DNA from: CAZFAP01 sp964516325
GTDB lineage: Bacteria > Auribacterota > JABMQX01
Direction of reading: 5' to 3'
Length of the DNA stretch: 38,420 bases
NCBI GenBank assembly: GCA_964516325.1
Contig: CAZFAP010000022.1
Span: forward strand, 1-38,420
Shown: positions 8,444 through 16,661 of the stretch, in pieces
Layout of the letters: the number at the start of each line of letters is the position of its first letter
How positions within the stretch are numbered: position 1 is the stretch's first letter
Translations under genes and position numbers: made by a program
The notes under the pieces: model-generated
The model's input: the letters and a program-made list of their open reading frames with translations, nothing else
Database searches by the model: none
What the model was told of the DNA's origin: nothing

Positions 8444-9433
8444 GTGAAAAAGCCGATTGTTTTCGTGGCTGTCTGCTGCATTGGAGTTGGACTGTACTTC
8501 AGCTTTGTGTACAGGCCGCCCGAGACCGGGACCGGCCGGGGTACTCGCGTGATCCCCGGTGTCCAATTTGTCTTCACCAGGGACGAAAATGCCGCCGACC
8601 ATTACGCGAAAGCCTGTGAGAGCATGTCCCGCCGCGCGGCGGACGATCGAGACCTGAAATCCTTCACCTCCCAGGAACGTAAGTGGTTTATGCTCGGCAC
8701 CAGTTGCCGTCAGGTGAGTTGGTATCCTGAGCACTTCAAGCCCGTCACGGACCCGACGGAGTCGCTGCCGCCGCTCAAGTACCTGAGGGGTCTCGGTAGG
8801 CTCATGGCCGCTGAAGGCCGGGCCGCTGAGAAACGCGGCGACGTGAAAAGGGCGCTCGATATCTACAGAAGAATAGCTGTGCTCGGTTGGCACACCGACA
8901 GCCAGGAAGAGTTGCTTCTGCAGTCCCTCGTGAGCATAGCGATCGAGGCAATCGCATACGACCAACTCATTAGGTACTACCGTGAAAGCGGGAATTCGGC
9001 TGAGGCTCGTCGGTACGAGGGCTTCAAACAACTCCTTCGCCGCCGTTCGGAGGAATTAACCAAATTCGGACACGTGGAGTCCCTGGCGGATTGCAGTCGG
9101 CTAAAGGACGTAGCGCTTTCGCACAAATCGGCTCTGTTTCGCAAGGAGGCGTGCGGCATCCTTGCCTTCTATTGCATTACGCGGAGCCCGTCGTTAAGGC
9201 AGGACACAGCCGCGGTGCTCACGAGGGTTTCACGGGAGGACGCGGATCCTCGGGTGAGAGACACAGCGCGTAATCTTATTCCGTACGTGCTTGCACAGAA
9301 GATACTGCCGGCCGCCTCTCGCCCCGGTGCGACGGATCAGATAGGCCCCCGTGCGCGCCCGACGCGAGCACAGACGGAAGGACGCGAAAGCCACAGGAGG
9401 AATGCCGCGTTTCATTGGATTCGCGGCTGCTGA
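8444..9433 (+). CDS. Membrane-anchored protein of unknown function with helical repeats
   Basis: A 329-residue protein starting at GTG 8444, 32 bases after the sigma factor stop. A short Lys-Lys N-terminus and a hydrophobic helix at about residues 4-22 predict an uncleaved anchor or signal sequence, with the remainder outside the cytoplasm. Residues of about 105-200 (LGRLMAAEGRAAEKRGDVKRALDIYRR and onward, here split) look like TPR-type helical hairpins, and about 225-290 (SHKSALFRKEACGILAF, DADPRVRDTARNLI) resembles a HEAT-type helix pair. The last 35 or so residues are Arg/Ala/Pro rich and probably disordered. No enzyme motif is seen and I do not recognise the family. The tight spacing suggests co-expression with the sigma factor, but it does not look like a classical anti-sigma factor. 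Confidence 0.7.
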   Translation: MKKPIVFVAVCCIGVGLYFSFVYRPPETGTGRGTRVIPGVQFVFTRDENAADHYAKACESMSRRAADDRDLKSFTSQERKWFMLGTSCRQVSWYPEHFKPVTDPTESLPPLKYLRGLGRLMAAEGRAAEKRGDVKRALDIYRRIAVLGWHTDSQEELLLQSLVSIAIEAIAYDQLIRYYRESGNSAEARRYEGFKQLLRRRSEELTKFGHVESLADCSRLKDVALSHKSALFRKEACGILAFYCITRSPSLRQDTAAVLTRVSREDADPRVRDTARNLIPYVLAQKILPAASRPGATDQIGPRARPTRAQTEGRESHRRNAAFHWIRGC

Positions 9434-9489
9434 CATGACCCGTTCAGATTTGAAGTGCAGGTTGGCAACTGCCGGAAAGAGGTGATTCT

Positions 9490-10020
9490 ATGGCACAGTT
9501 GAGCGAAGAGTTGCGAAAGACAATCCGGGACATTCCCGATTTCCCCAAGCAGGGAATCATCTTCAAAGACATCACGCCGGTTCTGAAATCGCCGAGGCTT
9601 TTCCGCAAGGTGATTAAGACGTTTCACGAGAGGTATCGAGACAAGGGGATTACCGCCATCGTCGCCATTGAGTCTCGCGGGTTCATTTTCGGCGGGGCAT
9701 TAGCCGAGCGAATGGGCGTATCCTTCATCCCGGTCAGGAAGAAAGGAAAGCTTCCCTATAAAACCGTCTCGGCGACGTACGAACTGGAATACGGCACCGA
9801 CAGCGTCGAGATGCACAGCGATGCGCTCGGCCCAGGAGATAAAGTCGTCGTTCTCGATGACCTCGTCGCGACGGGGGGAACGGCGGAAGCAACCGCGCGG
9901 CTCTGCGAGCAGCTCGGCGCCGAAGTCGTCGAACTCGCTTTTGTCATCGAACTCGTATTCCTCAGCCCCAGGAAAGAACTCCACCGCTACACCGTCTTCT
10001 CGATGGTCACGTTCGATTGA
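9490..10020 (+). CDS. apt: Adenine phosphoribosyltransferase
   Basis: Salvages adenine with PRPP to give AMP and pyrophosphate in the cytoplasm. 176 residues, the normal family length. It begins with the typical LRKTIRDIPDFPKQGIIFKD segment (residues 8-27), followed by AIESRGFIFG (59-68) and the PRPP-binding loop VVVLDDLVATGGTA (119-132). The C-terminal FVIELVFL segment is also as expected. ATG 9490 has gaaagaggtgattct upstream, a good ribosome site. It lies 56 bases after the anchored protein gene and may be read from the same transcript, though the functions are unrelated. Confidence 0.96.
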   Translation: MAQLSEELRKTIRDIPDFPKQGIIFKDITPVLKSPRLFRKVIKTFHERYRDKGITAIVAIESRGFIFGGALAERMGVSFIPVRKKGKLPYKTVSATYELEYGTDSVEMHSDALGPGDKVVVLDDLVATGGTAEATARLCEQLGAEVVELAFVIELVFLSPRKELHRYTVFSMVTFD

Positions 10021-10151
10021 CCAAGTCTGCGTGACGCCCGTCCAGACCCCTGCAAGCGGAACCGGCGCCATCGAAAGCCGCCTGCAAGCGTGAAGACCGG
10101 ACAGCCCGTCAGGCGCTACCGAACCAGAGTCGCGCCCGGAAGGAGGGGGAA

Positions 10152-10538
10152 TTGAATCTCGAGGAACTCGCGTGGAGAACGCTCGTTTTGGCCACGGCGA
10201 ACGGGGTGTTCCTGTGGCTTGCCATCAAGTTGTTCGATTTCGGGAACGAGCGCAATAAGCTGCCGGCCGCGATTGTCTGGTCAATTCCTTTTTCGCTCCT
10301 CGTTCACCTCCACATGAAGTTCGGCGGAGCCTACGGCATACCCCCCTTTCTGATAATGGCGCTCCTGGTCTTCTACGGGTTGCTGCTGAAGTGGTACGAC
10401 CTGGAGTTCGGGCAGACCATAAAGGTTGTGGTTGTGACTCTGGGGTTGGACGTTGGAGCGTATATCGCTTTGACCCGGATTGGCATCCTGCCGCCATTTG
10501 GCACGGCTGCGGTTGTCTTCCAGCCGCTCCTCGCTTGA
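10152..10538 (+). CDS. Small integral membrane protein, unknown function
   Basis: A 128-residue hydrophobic protein with about four membrane helices (roughly residues 8-28, 37-54, 62-80 and 90-108), short loops and no charged catalytic motif. The start is a TTG at 10152, supported by the strong ribosome site ggaaggaggggga directly upstream; without that site the start would be doubtful. I do not recognise the family. It follows apt by 131 bases on the same strand and converges on the tldE gene, whose end is 22 bases away with no room for two separate classical terminators. Confidence 0.65.
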   Translation: MNLEELAWRTLVLATANGVFLWLAIKLFDFGNERNKLPAAIVWSIPFSLLVHLHMKFGGAYGIPPFLIMALLVFYGLLLKWYDLEFGQTIKVVVVTLGLDVGAYIALTRIGILPPFGTAAVVFQPLLA

Positions 10539-10560
10539 CGCAGTCGCCTCGAAGGCCGCG

Positions 10561-11901
10561 CTACGTGCTGATCATGACGTTTCTGGCGCAGAGGTAGGGG
10601 AAGACGTTTGTCGTGTTGCCTTCGGGGACGCGCTCGGTCTCGCGCGAAATGGCGACGAGGTTGTCGCGGAAGATGTCGTAGAAGTTGCCCGAGACCATGG
10701 CGTTCTTGATTCTGCCGACGACCTTCCCTTTGCTGATCTTGTAGGCGAGCTGAAGATTGCCGGAGAAATCCCCGGAGAGAAGGTTGCCGGTGAACAGCCC
10801 CATCATCGAATCCACGACAACACCGTCCTCGATGTCTGCCAGTATCTCGTCGTGACTCTGCTCGCCGGGAGCGAGAAGCCAATTTGTGCTTTGCGGGGAC
10901 GGAGGGGACTCATAGGTTTGGAGCCCTGTGTAACGGTCAACTCGAAAGCCGTTCCCGGTCGGGGGGAGCTTCAGCTTAGGCGCGGCGCGGAGGTCAATGG
11001 CAAAGGACTTCAAGACCCCATGTTCCACAATGACTTTCCTCTCGAGGAGCGTTCCCTCGTCGTCGAAGGGCGCCGACCCCACGCCGTCGTCGAGAAGCCC
11101 ATCTTCCACGACGGTGATTTTCTCGCTGAGAATCTTCTCCCCGAGCTTGTCTCGGATAGGGGAGGTTCCTTTTTCGACATTTCTTCCGTTCATGCCGAGT
11201 TCGAGGATTTCAAACAGGGCCACGGCCGCACGCGGAGTGAAGACAACGGTCTTGGGTCCTCCTTGCATATCCACGTTTATGCGGCTCACCTCGAAGTCGG
11301 CGATCAAGCGGTCGGTCAAGCGGTCGAAGTCAATCGAAGCGGTTAAACCGGCGGCCTCCCGGTAGCAGAAGAGGATGTTCTTTCCGTCTATGAGTTGTCC
11401 GCCGATGCTCGCGGAGAAGAGCGTTTTGCGATACTCGGAGCCGAGGCCCGCGGAGTTGGCGATCCGAATGCCGTAATCCGCTTTGCCGACGCCTCCGAAG
11501 ACCAGGATGGCGCCGTCGTACTCGTTCACCTTCTTGATGGCTCGCTCAGCAACTTGCGCCACCTGGTCGAGCGGGAATCTGCGCACGTCTTCATCCTCGA
11601 GCTTGACGTCCAGCGCCGGGCGAGACGACGACGGGAACGATATTTCTGTGTTTTCGCCATGCCAGGCGGACTGCACCGCCGCTTTGAGGACCAAGCGTAC
11701 CTTTCCGAGGTCGGACGTTGTCGCGAACCCGAGCCTCCCGTCGGCGAGAACCCGGACGGCGACGCCGCACGATTGGCTGGAGTCCGCCGATTTCAAGCGG
11801 CTGTCGTCGAACCTGACGCAGGAGACGGTTCCCTCCTGTAAATAAAGCTCACATTCGGCGGCTCCGTACGCCCGCGCGGTCTCCATGACAGACTCGAACA
11901 T
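10561..11901 (-). CDS. pmbA: TldE/PmbA-type metalloprotease subunit
   Basis: 446-residue member of the TldD/PmbA (modulator of DNA gyrase) family, the non-metal-binding partner of the TldD/TldE heterodimeric protease. The E. coli pair removes the leader of microcin B17 and degrades the antitoxin CcdA. Family features seen are the N-terminal segment with alternating strands (ECELYLQEGTVSCVRF), the central SAGLGSEYRKTLFSASIGG, and the C-terminal GLFTGNLLSGDFSGNLQLAY with NVFPYLCARNVMIS at the end. No HExxxH is present, as expected for TldE. ATG 11901 was chosen although the frame opens back to 11988: its A is the last base of the tldD stop (TAATG), the classic coupled arrangement. It follows tldD in one operon. 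Confidence 0.93.
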   Translation of the reverse strand: MFESVMETARAYGAAECELYLQEGTVSCVRFDDSRLKSADSSQSCGVAVRVLADGRLGFATTSDLGKVRLVLKAAVQSAWHGENTEISFPSSSRPALDVKLEDEDVRRFPLDQVAQVAERAIKKVNEYDGAILVFGGVGKADYGIRIANSAGLGSEYRKTLFSASIGGQLIDGKNILFCYREAAGLTASIDFDRLTDRLIADFEVSRINVDMQGGPKTVVFTPRAAVALFEILELGMNGRNVEKGTSPIRDKLGEKILSEKITVVEDGLLDDGVGSAPFDDEGTLLERKVIVEHGVLKSFAIDLRAAPKLKLPPTGNGFRVDRYTGLQTYESPPSPQSTNWLLAPGEQSHDEILADIEDGVVVDSMMGLFTGNLLSGDFSGNLQLAYKISKGKVVGRIKNAMVSGNFYDIFRDNLVAISRETERVPEGNTTNVFPYLCARNVMIST

Positions 11902-13271
11902 TATTCTCCTCCGATGATGACGTCGCGAATTCGTATGTGGGGTCCCTCCTCGCTGACAGGCAGAGGCATCTGCCCGCCTTTGCCGCACCCTCCGGGACCG
12001 TTGTGGATGGTCTGATCGTTTCCGATGGCGTCTATATTCTTCAGCGTGGTAAAGACGTTCCCGGAAAGAGTCACGTCGCGGACCATCTCGGCGATTTTCC
12101 CTTTGCGAATCATGTAGCCTCTCTCGGCGCCGAACGTGAACAGCTCGTGCGAGGTCTGCCCGCCGGTGGAGTTGACGGCATAGACGCCCAGGTCAATGTC
12201 TTTGATCATTTCGTCGAATGAAACGTCGCCCTGCTCAACGCATGTGTCCCTCATTCGGCAGATCGGCGCGAAGCGGTAGCTAATGGCGCGGGCGTTTCCG
12301 GTGGGCTTCTCGCGCATGGCGCCCGCGGTCTCACGAGAATGCAGCCTCCCGACGAGCCTTCCTTCCTTTATCAGATATGTCTTCTCCGTCGGGACACCCT
12401 CGTCGTCGTATTTGAGGTATCCCCGGCTGCCCATTCGCAGCCCGGTATCATAGACGTTCAGTTTGTCCGAGCCGTACACCGTCCCGATGGTCATCAGCTC
12501 CTGGAGCTGCTTGTTCTCATAGACGTTATCCGCTTCGCTGAGATGACCGAAAGCTTCGTGAATGAAGACGCCCGTGAGCGCCGGGTCGGCAATGACCGTG
12601 TATCGTCCGCTTTTCACTTTCGGCGCCCGAAGCTGGAGAACGGCATTTTGACAGGCTTCCCTGACCTTTTCGTCGAGCCCTTCGGCACAGGAGTAGTCGT
12701 CGTTCGAGCCGAAGGAGACTCTCTGGGTGCGGGTCTTGTTCCCCTCCGCGCAGATTGCCGCGCACATCCCGGCGACGTCCATCTTCTCCTGGAGGATATT
12801 TGTGCCGTCGCTGTTTCCGAACCACACTTTGTGATACCGGTCGAAATATAGCGCTGTGGAAGAGGTAATTTCCGGAGAATAGCCGTTGATGAGAGCGTTG
12901 TAGGCTCTCATCAATGCGACCTTTTGGTCGAGCGGGATGCCGCGCGGGTCTTTCTTGACGACGAGCGTGACTTCGTGCTCGATAGGCTGCACTTCCGCCG
13001 GGACTGTCTTTCCGCGGCCGAGAAGCGTTGCCTGCCCGACGGCCATCTCCGCGTACTGCTCGGTCTCACGGAGGTCGTTGAACGAACAAAAGCCCCAACT
13101 GCCATTGACGAGGCAACGGAGGCAGCCGCCTAGCTCCGCTTTAGTGCTTATCGTTTCCAGTTCCTTTCCCGAAAAGCGGATGGACGTCTCCGTCGTCTCC
13201 TCAATGCGGACTTCCATGTAGTCGCACTTCGCCTTGAATCTGGCGACGACACCTGCGATTAGATCTCTCAC
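11901..13271 (-). CDS. tldD: TldD metalloprotease
   Basis: 456-residue catalytic subunit of the TldD/TldE protease. It acts in the cytoplasm on unfolded peptides threaded into the heterodimer cavity. The zinc motif is intact: HEAFGH at residues 238-243 and the C-terminal Cys ligand in GPGGCGKGGQ near residue 428. The central GSRGYLKYDDEGV and ETAGAMREKPTGNARA segments fit the family. It starts with GTG 13271, preceded by gaaaggatacacggc, a good ribosome site. The stop codon overlaps the tldE start by one base. No obvious ribosomally made peptide precursor or toxin-antitoxin pair is adjacent, so the substrate is unknown; a general housekeeping role is likely. Confidence 0.95.
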   Translation of the reverse strand: MRDLIAGVVARFKAKCDYMEVRIEETTETSIRFSGKELETISTKAELGGCLRCLVNGSWGFCSFNDLRETEQYAEMAVGQATLLGRGKTVPAEVQPIEHEVTLVVKKDPRGIPLDQKVALMRAYNALINGYSPEITSSTALYFDRYHKVWFGNSDGTNILQEKMDVAGMCAAICAEGNKTRTQRVSFGSNDDYSCAEGLDEKVREACQNAVLQLRAPKVKSGRYTVIADPALTGVFIHEAFGHLSEADNVYENKQLQELMTIGTVYGSDKLNVYDTGLRMGSRGYLKYDDEGVPTEKTYLIKEGRLVGRLHSRETAGAMREKPTGNARAISYRFAPICRMRDTCVEQGDVSFDEMIKDIDLGVYAVNSTGGQTSHELFTFGAERGYMIRKGKIAEMVRDVTLSGNVFTTLKNIDAIGNDQTIHNGPGGCGKGGQMPLPVSEEGPHIRIRDVIIGGE

Positions 13272-13409
13272 GCCGTGTATCCTTTCGGTTCAGGTCAAGC
13301 TCGACTGCCCAAGCCCGATTCCGAGGTTACACCGTTGGATATTGCCTCTGGTAACTTTGTTGGAGTTCACCCTATCGGAGAACGCCACGTTCGTTGACGG
13401 CTTAGGCGC

Positions 13410-14738
13410 TTATGTCTCCGGACGTCCTTCCTGGTCATGGCTCAGGCGAGGGGCAAGGCCCTTGGCGGCGGTTCCCTCAAAATAGACTGTCCGGGTCGGG
13501 AAAGCCATCGAAAGACCAAGGTCCCTGAGCTTGCGCATTATAGCGAGATTGACCCGTTCTTTCACTGTGAGGTGGTCCGCAAAGGCAATGGTCCTGGTGA
13601 AATATAAGAGCAAAATATTCAAGCTCGACTCGCCGAATTCGGTGAAGCGGACCAGGACGGAGTTTCGGTCAACGCCCGGGTCGTTCTCGACGATATCTCG
13701 CAGGGCGGCGACGGCCTTCTCCATGTCCTCCGGGCTGGTCTCGTAGGTCACGCCGATGGTCTGCATCACGCGGCGCTTCGGCATCCTCGACCAGTTATCC
13801 ACGTTGGCGGCGGCGACGGTCTTGTTTGGGATAGAAACCAGAGTGCCCGGCGCCGTGCGGATTCGCGTGGAACGGAACCCGATATCTTCGACGGCGCCTT
13901 CGACATCGCCCACTCGTATCCAGTCCTTAATTCCGAAAGGTCTGTCGAGGAATATGAAGACGGAGCCGAAGAGATTCGCCAACGTGTCCTGCATAGCGAG
14001 TGCGACGGCCAAACCGCCGATGCCCAGTCCTGCCAGAAGGCTCGACACCTTCAGCCCGAGAATCTGCACTACCCACAAAAAGCAAACCACCCCTACCGTG
14101 ACCTTCAATGCTCTGCGAATCAGGAGGAGAAACTGTTCGTCGAGTTTCGACCCGGTACGTCGAGTCAGCTTCGCGACCGACTCGACAATCGCGTCCACAA
14201 CCCGAAACAGGAACCACAGGACGTCTCCGACCACAAGCACCTTAATTGAGCCGAAAATGAAATCCCGAACGTTGGACTCCGTCGGCACCAGAGTCGCGAA
14301 TGCGGCGTAAATTCCCCCGAGAAGAAAAAGGTAGCCGAGGGGTCTGTTGGCAGCGGTTGCCAGCAGCCTCTCAAACGCGAAGCGAGTTTTCGCCAGGAAA
14401 GGAATCACTTTCTTCTCGAAGATATAGTCGGAGATTTTCTTGGCCGCCAAGCCGAGCAGGATGAAGATGAAGGCGACAAGGAACTGCCACAGGCTGATGC
14501 CAAAAATGTCTGCCCGCATCCAATTCGGGAAGAAGCGAGAGAAATCGAATCTCGGGCGGTCCTCTGTTTCTCTTGCCGAGGTCGCGGCAGCGCGTGTCTT
14601 TATTTCGCCGACGGCCTTCGCTTTCTCTTCTGCTCCGCAGGTCGAGGTGCATATCGGGAGCAGATAGAGGATGAGCAGAGCAATCGCAATGCTGCGGCTA
14701 AGAACATGGGAAAAGCGAAATCTCGACCTGTACTTCAT
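13410..14738 (-). CDS. MscS-family small-conductance mechanosensitive channel
   Basis: 442-residue inner-membrane channel that would release solutes on hypo-osmotic shock. It has an N-terminal signal-like helix (SIAIALLILYLLPICTS), a short Ala/Arg/Glu-rich periplasmic linker, membrane helices near residues 85-105, 135-150, 165-185 and 210-230, then the pore helix and MscS core (GIGGLAVALAMQDTLANLFG) followed by the beta domain FLDRPFGIKDWIRVGDVEG with STRIRTAPGTLVSIPN. The C-terminal alpha/beta domain follows. I chose ATG 14738 because ggaggaag lies just upstream; ATG 14756 is in frame but lacks a good site. Longer than E. coli MscS (286 residues), so a YnaI/YbdG-like paralogue is likely. The neighbouring genes do not suggest a specific partner. 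Confidence 0.92.
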   Translation of the reverse strand: MKYRSRFRFSHVLSRSIAIALLILYLLPICTSTCGAEEKAKAVGEIKTRAAATSARETEDRPRFDFSRFFPNWMRADIFGISLWQFLVAFIFILLGLAAKKISDYIFEKKVIPFLAKTRFAFERLLATAANRPLGYLFLLGGIYAAFATLVPTESNVRDFIFGSIKVLVVGDVLWFLFRVVDAIVESVAKLTRRTGSKLDEQFLLLIRRALKVTVGVVCFLWVVQILGLKVSSLLAGLGIGGLAVALAMQDTLANLFGSVFIFLDRPFGIKDWIRVGDVEGAVEDIGFRSTRIRTAPGTLVSIPNKTVAAANVDNWSRMPKRRVMQTIGVTYETSPEDMEKAVAALRDIVENDPGVDRNSVLVRFTEFGESSLNILLLYFTRTIAFADHLTVKERVNLAIMRKLRDLGLSMAFPTRTVYFEGTAAKGLAPRLSHDQEGRPET

Positions 14739-14816
14739 GAGGGACTTCCTCCGCAATGCGCGTTAATGGACCTATCGTATGGATGACACATGACGATTTT
14801 GAACCAAAAGCCGCGT

Positions 14817-15950
14817 TTAGGGAAGGGCCTCGATGACTTTCTCGATTTCTTCCGGCGTGTTGTAGAAGTGAGGAGAGACCCGGACGCGACCATACCGGAC
14901 GGCGGTAACGATGTTTCGCTCGAGGAGGAGGCGGTGGAGTTCGTCGGCGGAATGCCTCTGGCTGGAGAAAAGAACGATTCCCGATTTCTCGCCCTCTTTT
15001 CGCGAGGAATAGACCTCGTATCTCTCCTTCTCCAGCCCCTCGCAAAGCTGGTCGGTGAGGCGCAGGATTCGCCTTTCGATGTTTGGGATGCCGACCTCTA
15101 AGAGAAGCTCCATCGAGGCTGCCATTCCGCAAATCCCCACGACGTTCGGGGCGCCGCATTCAAATTTCCCGGCGTCCTTTTTCGGAACATAACGGTAGTT
15201 GAGGTATTCCTCCGGATTCTCGACGGTGAACCATCCCACCTCCGTCGGCTCGACCTTGTCCAGGACCCGCTCGTCCACGAAAAGGATTCCCGCTCCTTCC
15301 GGACCGAGCAGCCATTTGTGGGAATCCGCTGAAAGTGCAGATATGGAGCATTCCTTGACGTTGAGTTCCAAAGCCCCGATGCTCTGTATGCCGTCCACAA
15401 AGAAGAGTATGCCGTTCTCCCGACAAAACTCGCCGACTCTCTTGAGGTCGTGACGAAAACCAGTGCTGAACTCGACGGAGCTGAGGGCGACGACTTTTGT
15501 GTTCTCGTCAGAGGCAGCCGCAATGTCCTCGAATGGGACGCGGCCGGCTTTGTTCGGCACGAGCTTCAGATTGACGCCTTTGCTCGAAAGTCGCATCCAG
15601 GGATAGATGTTCGCCGGAAATTCGATATCGGTGGTTACAACACTGTCCCCGGGCGAGAGGTTCAACCCGTTGGCAACAATGCTGACACCCGCGGAAGTAT
15701 TCTTAATAAAAGCGATCTCGCTTGGAGAGCAATGGAGAATGTCCGCGGCGAGGTTGCGAGCCTTTCGCATTTGCTGGTGCCACACGGCTCGGTTTGCCAT
15801 CGCGTTTTCGCAAAGGTCGTCGAGAAACGCGGTCATCGCGTCCCTCGCTGGCTTGGGAATCGGCGACACCCCGGCGTGGTTGAGAAAAATCCATTTGTCC
15901 TGAATGCTCATACGCTCTCGGTATTCGGACATGCGAGACTCGTCACTCAT
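14817..15950 (-). CDS. Class V aminotransferase-fold PLP enzyme
   Basis: 377-residue PLP-dependent fold-type I enzyme. The PLP lysine is K212 in SADSHKWLLGPEGAG, the PLP-ring Asp is D186 in FFVDGIQS, and KNTSAGVS (83-90) binds the phosphate. The nearest families are cysteine desulfurase-like and isopenicillin-N-epimerase-like proteins. The mobile-loop cysteine expected for a SufS/IscS desulfurase is missing: the region reads AVRYGRVRVSPHFYNTPEE with no Cys. It is therefore probably not a sulfur mobiliser for Fe-S clusters. The exact substrate is unknown. Several Met codons lie at the N-terminus (residues 1, 7 and 14); NHAGVSPIP is the conserved start of the fold. It stands 78 bases before mscS and 111 bases after the end of the glycan locus. 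Confidence 0.88.
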   Translation of the reverse strand: MSDESRMSEYRERMSIQDKWIFLNHAGVSPIPKPARDAMTAFLDDLCENAMANRAVWHQQMRKARNLAADILHCSPSEIAFIKNTSAGVSIVANGLNLSPGDSVVTTDIEFPANIYPWMRLSSKGVNLKLVPNKAGRVPFEDIAAASDENTKVVALSSVEFSTGFRHDLKRVGEFCRENGILFFVDGIQSIGALELNVKECSISALSADSHKWLLGPEGAGILFVDERVLDKVEPTEVGWFTVENPEEYLNYRYVPKKDAGKFECGAPNVVGICGMAASMELLLEVGIPNIERRILRLTDQLCEGLEKERYEVYSSRKEGEKSGIVLFSSQRHSADELHRLLLERNIVTAVRYGRVRVSPHFYNTPEEIEKVIEALP

Positions 15951-16061
15951 GATGCAGCGGGGCCCCCTGTAGGGTTCTTAGTCAGGGTTGGCTTCTTCGG
16001 TCCAACTGGGACGTTCGGGTCCTACGTCAGCAGCACACTGTGGCAGCGATCGCCGCGCCAG
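15951..16061. other. Gap after the glycan locus
   Basis: 111 bases between the last glycan-locus gene and the aminotransferase gene. No T-run hairpin was found, so read-through into the downstream genes is possible. Confidence 0.35.
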
Positions 16062-16661
16062 CTATTCGGCCAGCTTAACCTTCCCGCCGCCCTCGATGAG
16101 GTCGAAATGGTGGGAGAGGAGGCTGAACAACTGATTCTTGAGCATGACGTAGATAATCGTTGTGAGAATGAGTGAGAACGCGAAGAATGGTATGGCGTAG
16201 CCGTAGCCTCTTCCCAACATGCCGAGGACCAAGCCGAATAGAGCTGTGGCGTCGCTGATGGCGAACAGGATGGCCGACATGGAGGCGAACTGCGGCTCGA
16301 AGGGCTTCGCGATGGTCTCTTCTTCCTGTTCCGCCGTTTCTTCCTCCACCTCCTCGCCCGCTCCATGAACGAACCGGTAGGGCGGTCTGCCGATGCGCCT
16401 ATCCACAAAGACCTTGTTGACCACGGCGGCGGTCAGAGGGCAGATCAGAGTGATGATGGCAAGGAAGATGGTCAGGACGATGGCGCCGGTCTGCTCAATT
16501 CGGGGTCCTTCCCCTGCGGGCGAGGCTGCAAGGAAGATGACGAGGACATAGACCGCAACGGGTAGAACGCCAAGCAGAAGAGCCAGCAGCGACAGCGTCC
16601 TGCGGCACGAGTTGTACGCGGGGAGAGTCAATATCTTCTCGTAATGTCTGGTGCCTATCAT
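16062..16661 (-). CDS. Four-helix membrane protein, unknown function
   Basis: 199-residue inner-membrane protein with helices at about residues 22-45, 58-82, 127-150 and 154-173 and a highly acidic loop (GEEVEEETAEQEEE, 102-115) between helices 2 and 3. No enzyme motif is seen; it is vaguely reminiscent of Yip1-type membrane proteins but I cannot assign it. Its ATG overlaps the stop of the preceding GT4 gene by four bases (ATGA), so it is translationally coupled to the glycan locus and is the last gene of it. A role in polymer export or regulation would be a guess. Confidence 0.75.
   Translation of the reverse strand: MIGTRHYEKILTLPAYNSCRRTLSLLALLLGVLPVAVYVLVIFLAASPAGEGPRIEQTGAIVLTIFLAIITLICPLTAAVVNKVFVDRRIGRPPYRFVHGAGEEVEEETAEQEEETIAKPFEPQFASMSAILFAISDATALFGLVLGMLGRGYGYAIPFFAFSLILTTIIYVMLKNQLFSLLSHHFDLIEGGGKVKLAE

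Noticed and set aside
10480..11346. Open + strand frame across tldE
   Set aside because: Antisense shadow; tldE has clear family motifs and a coupled start.
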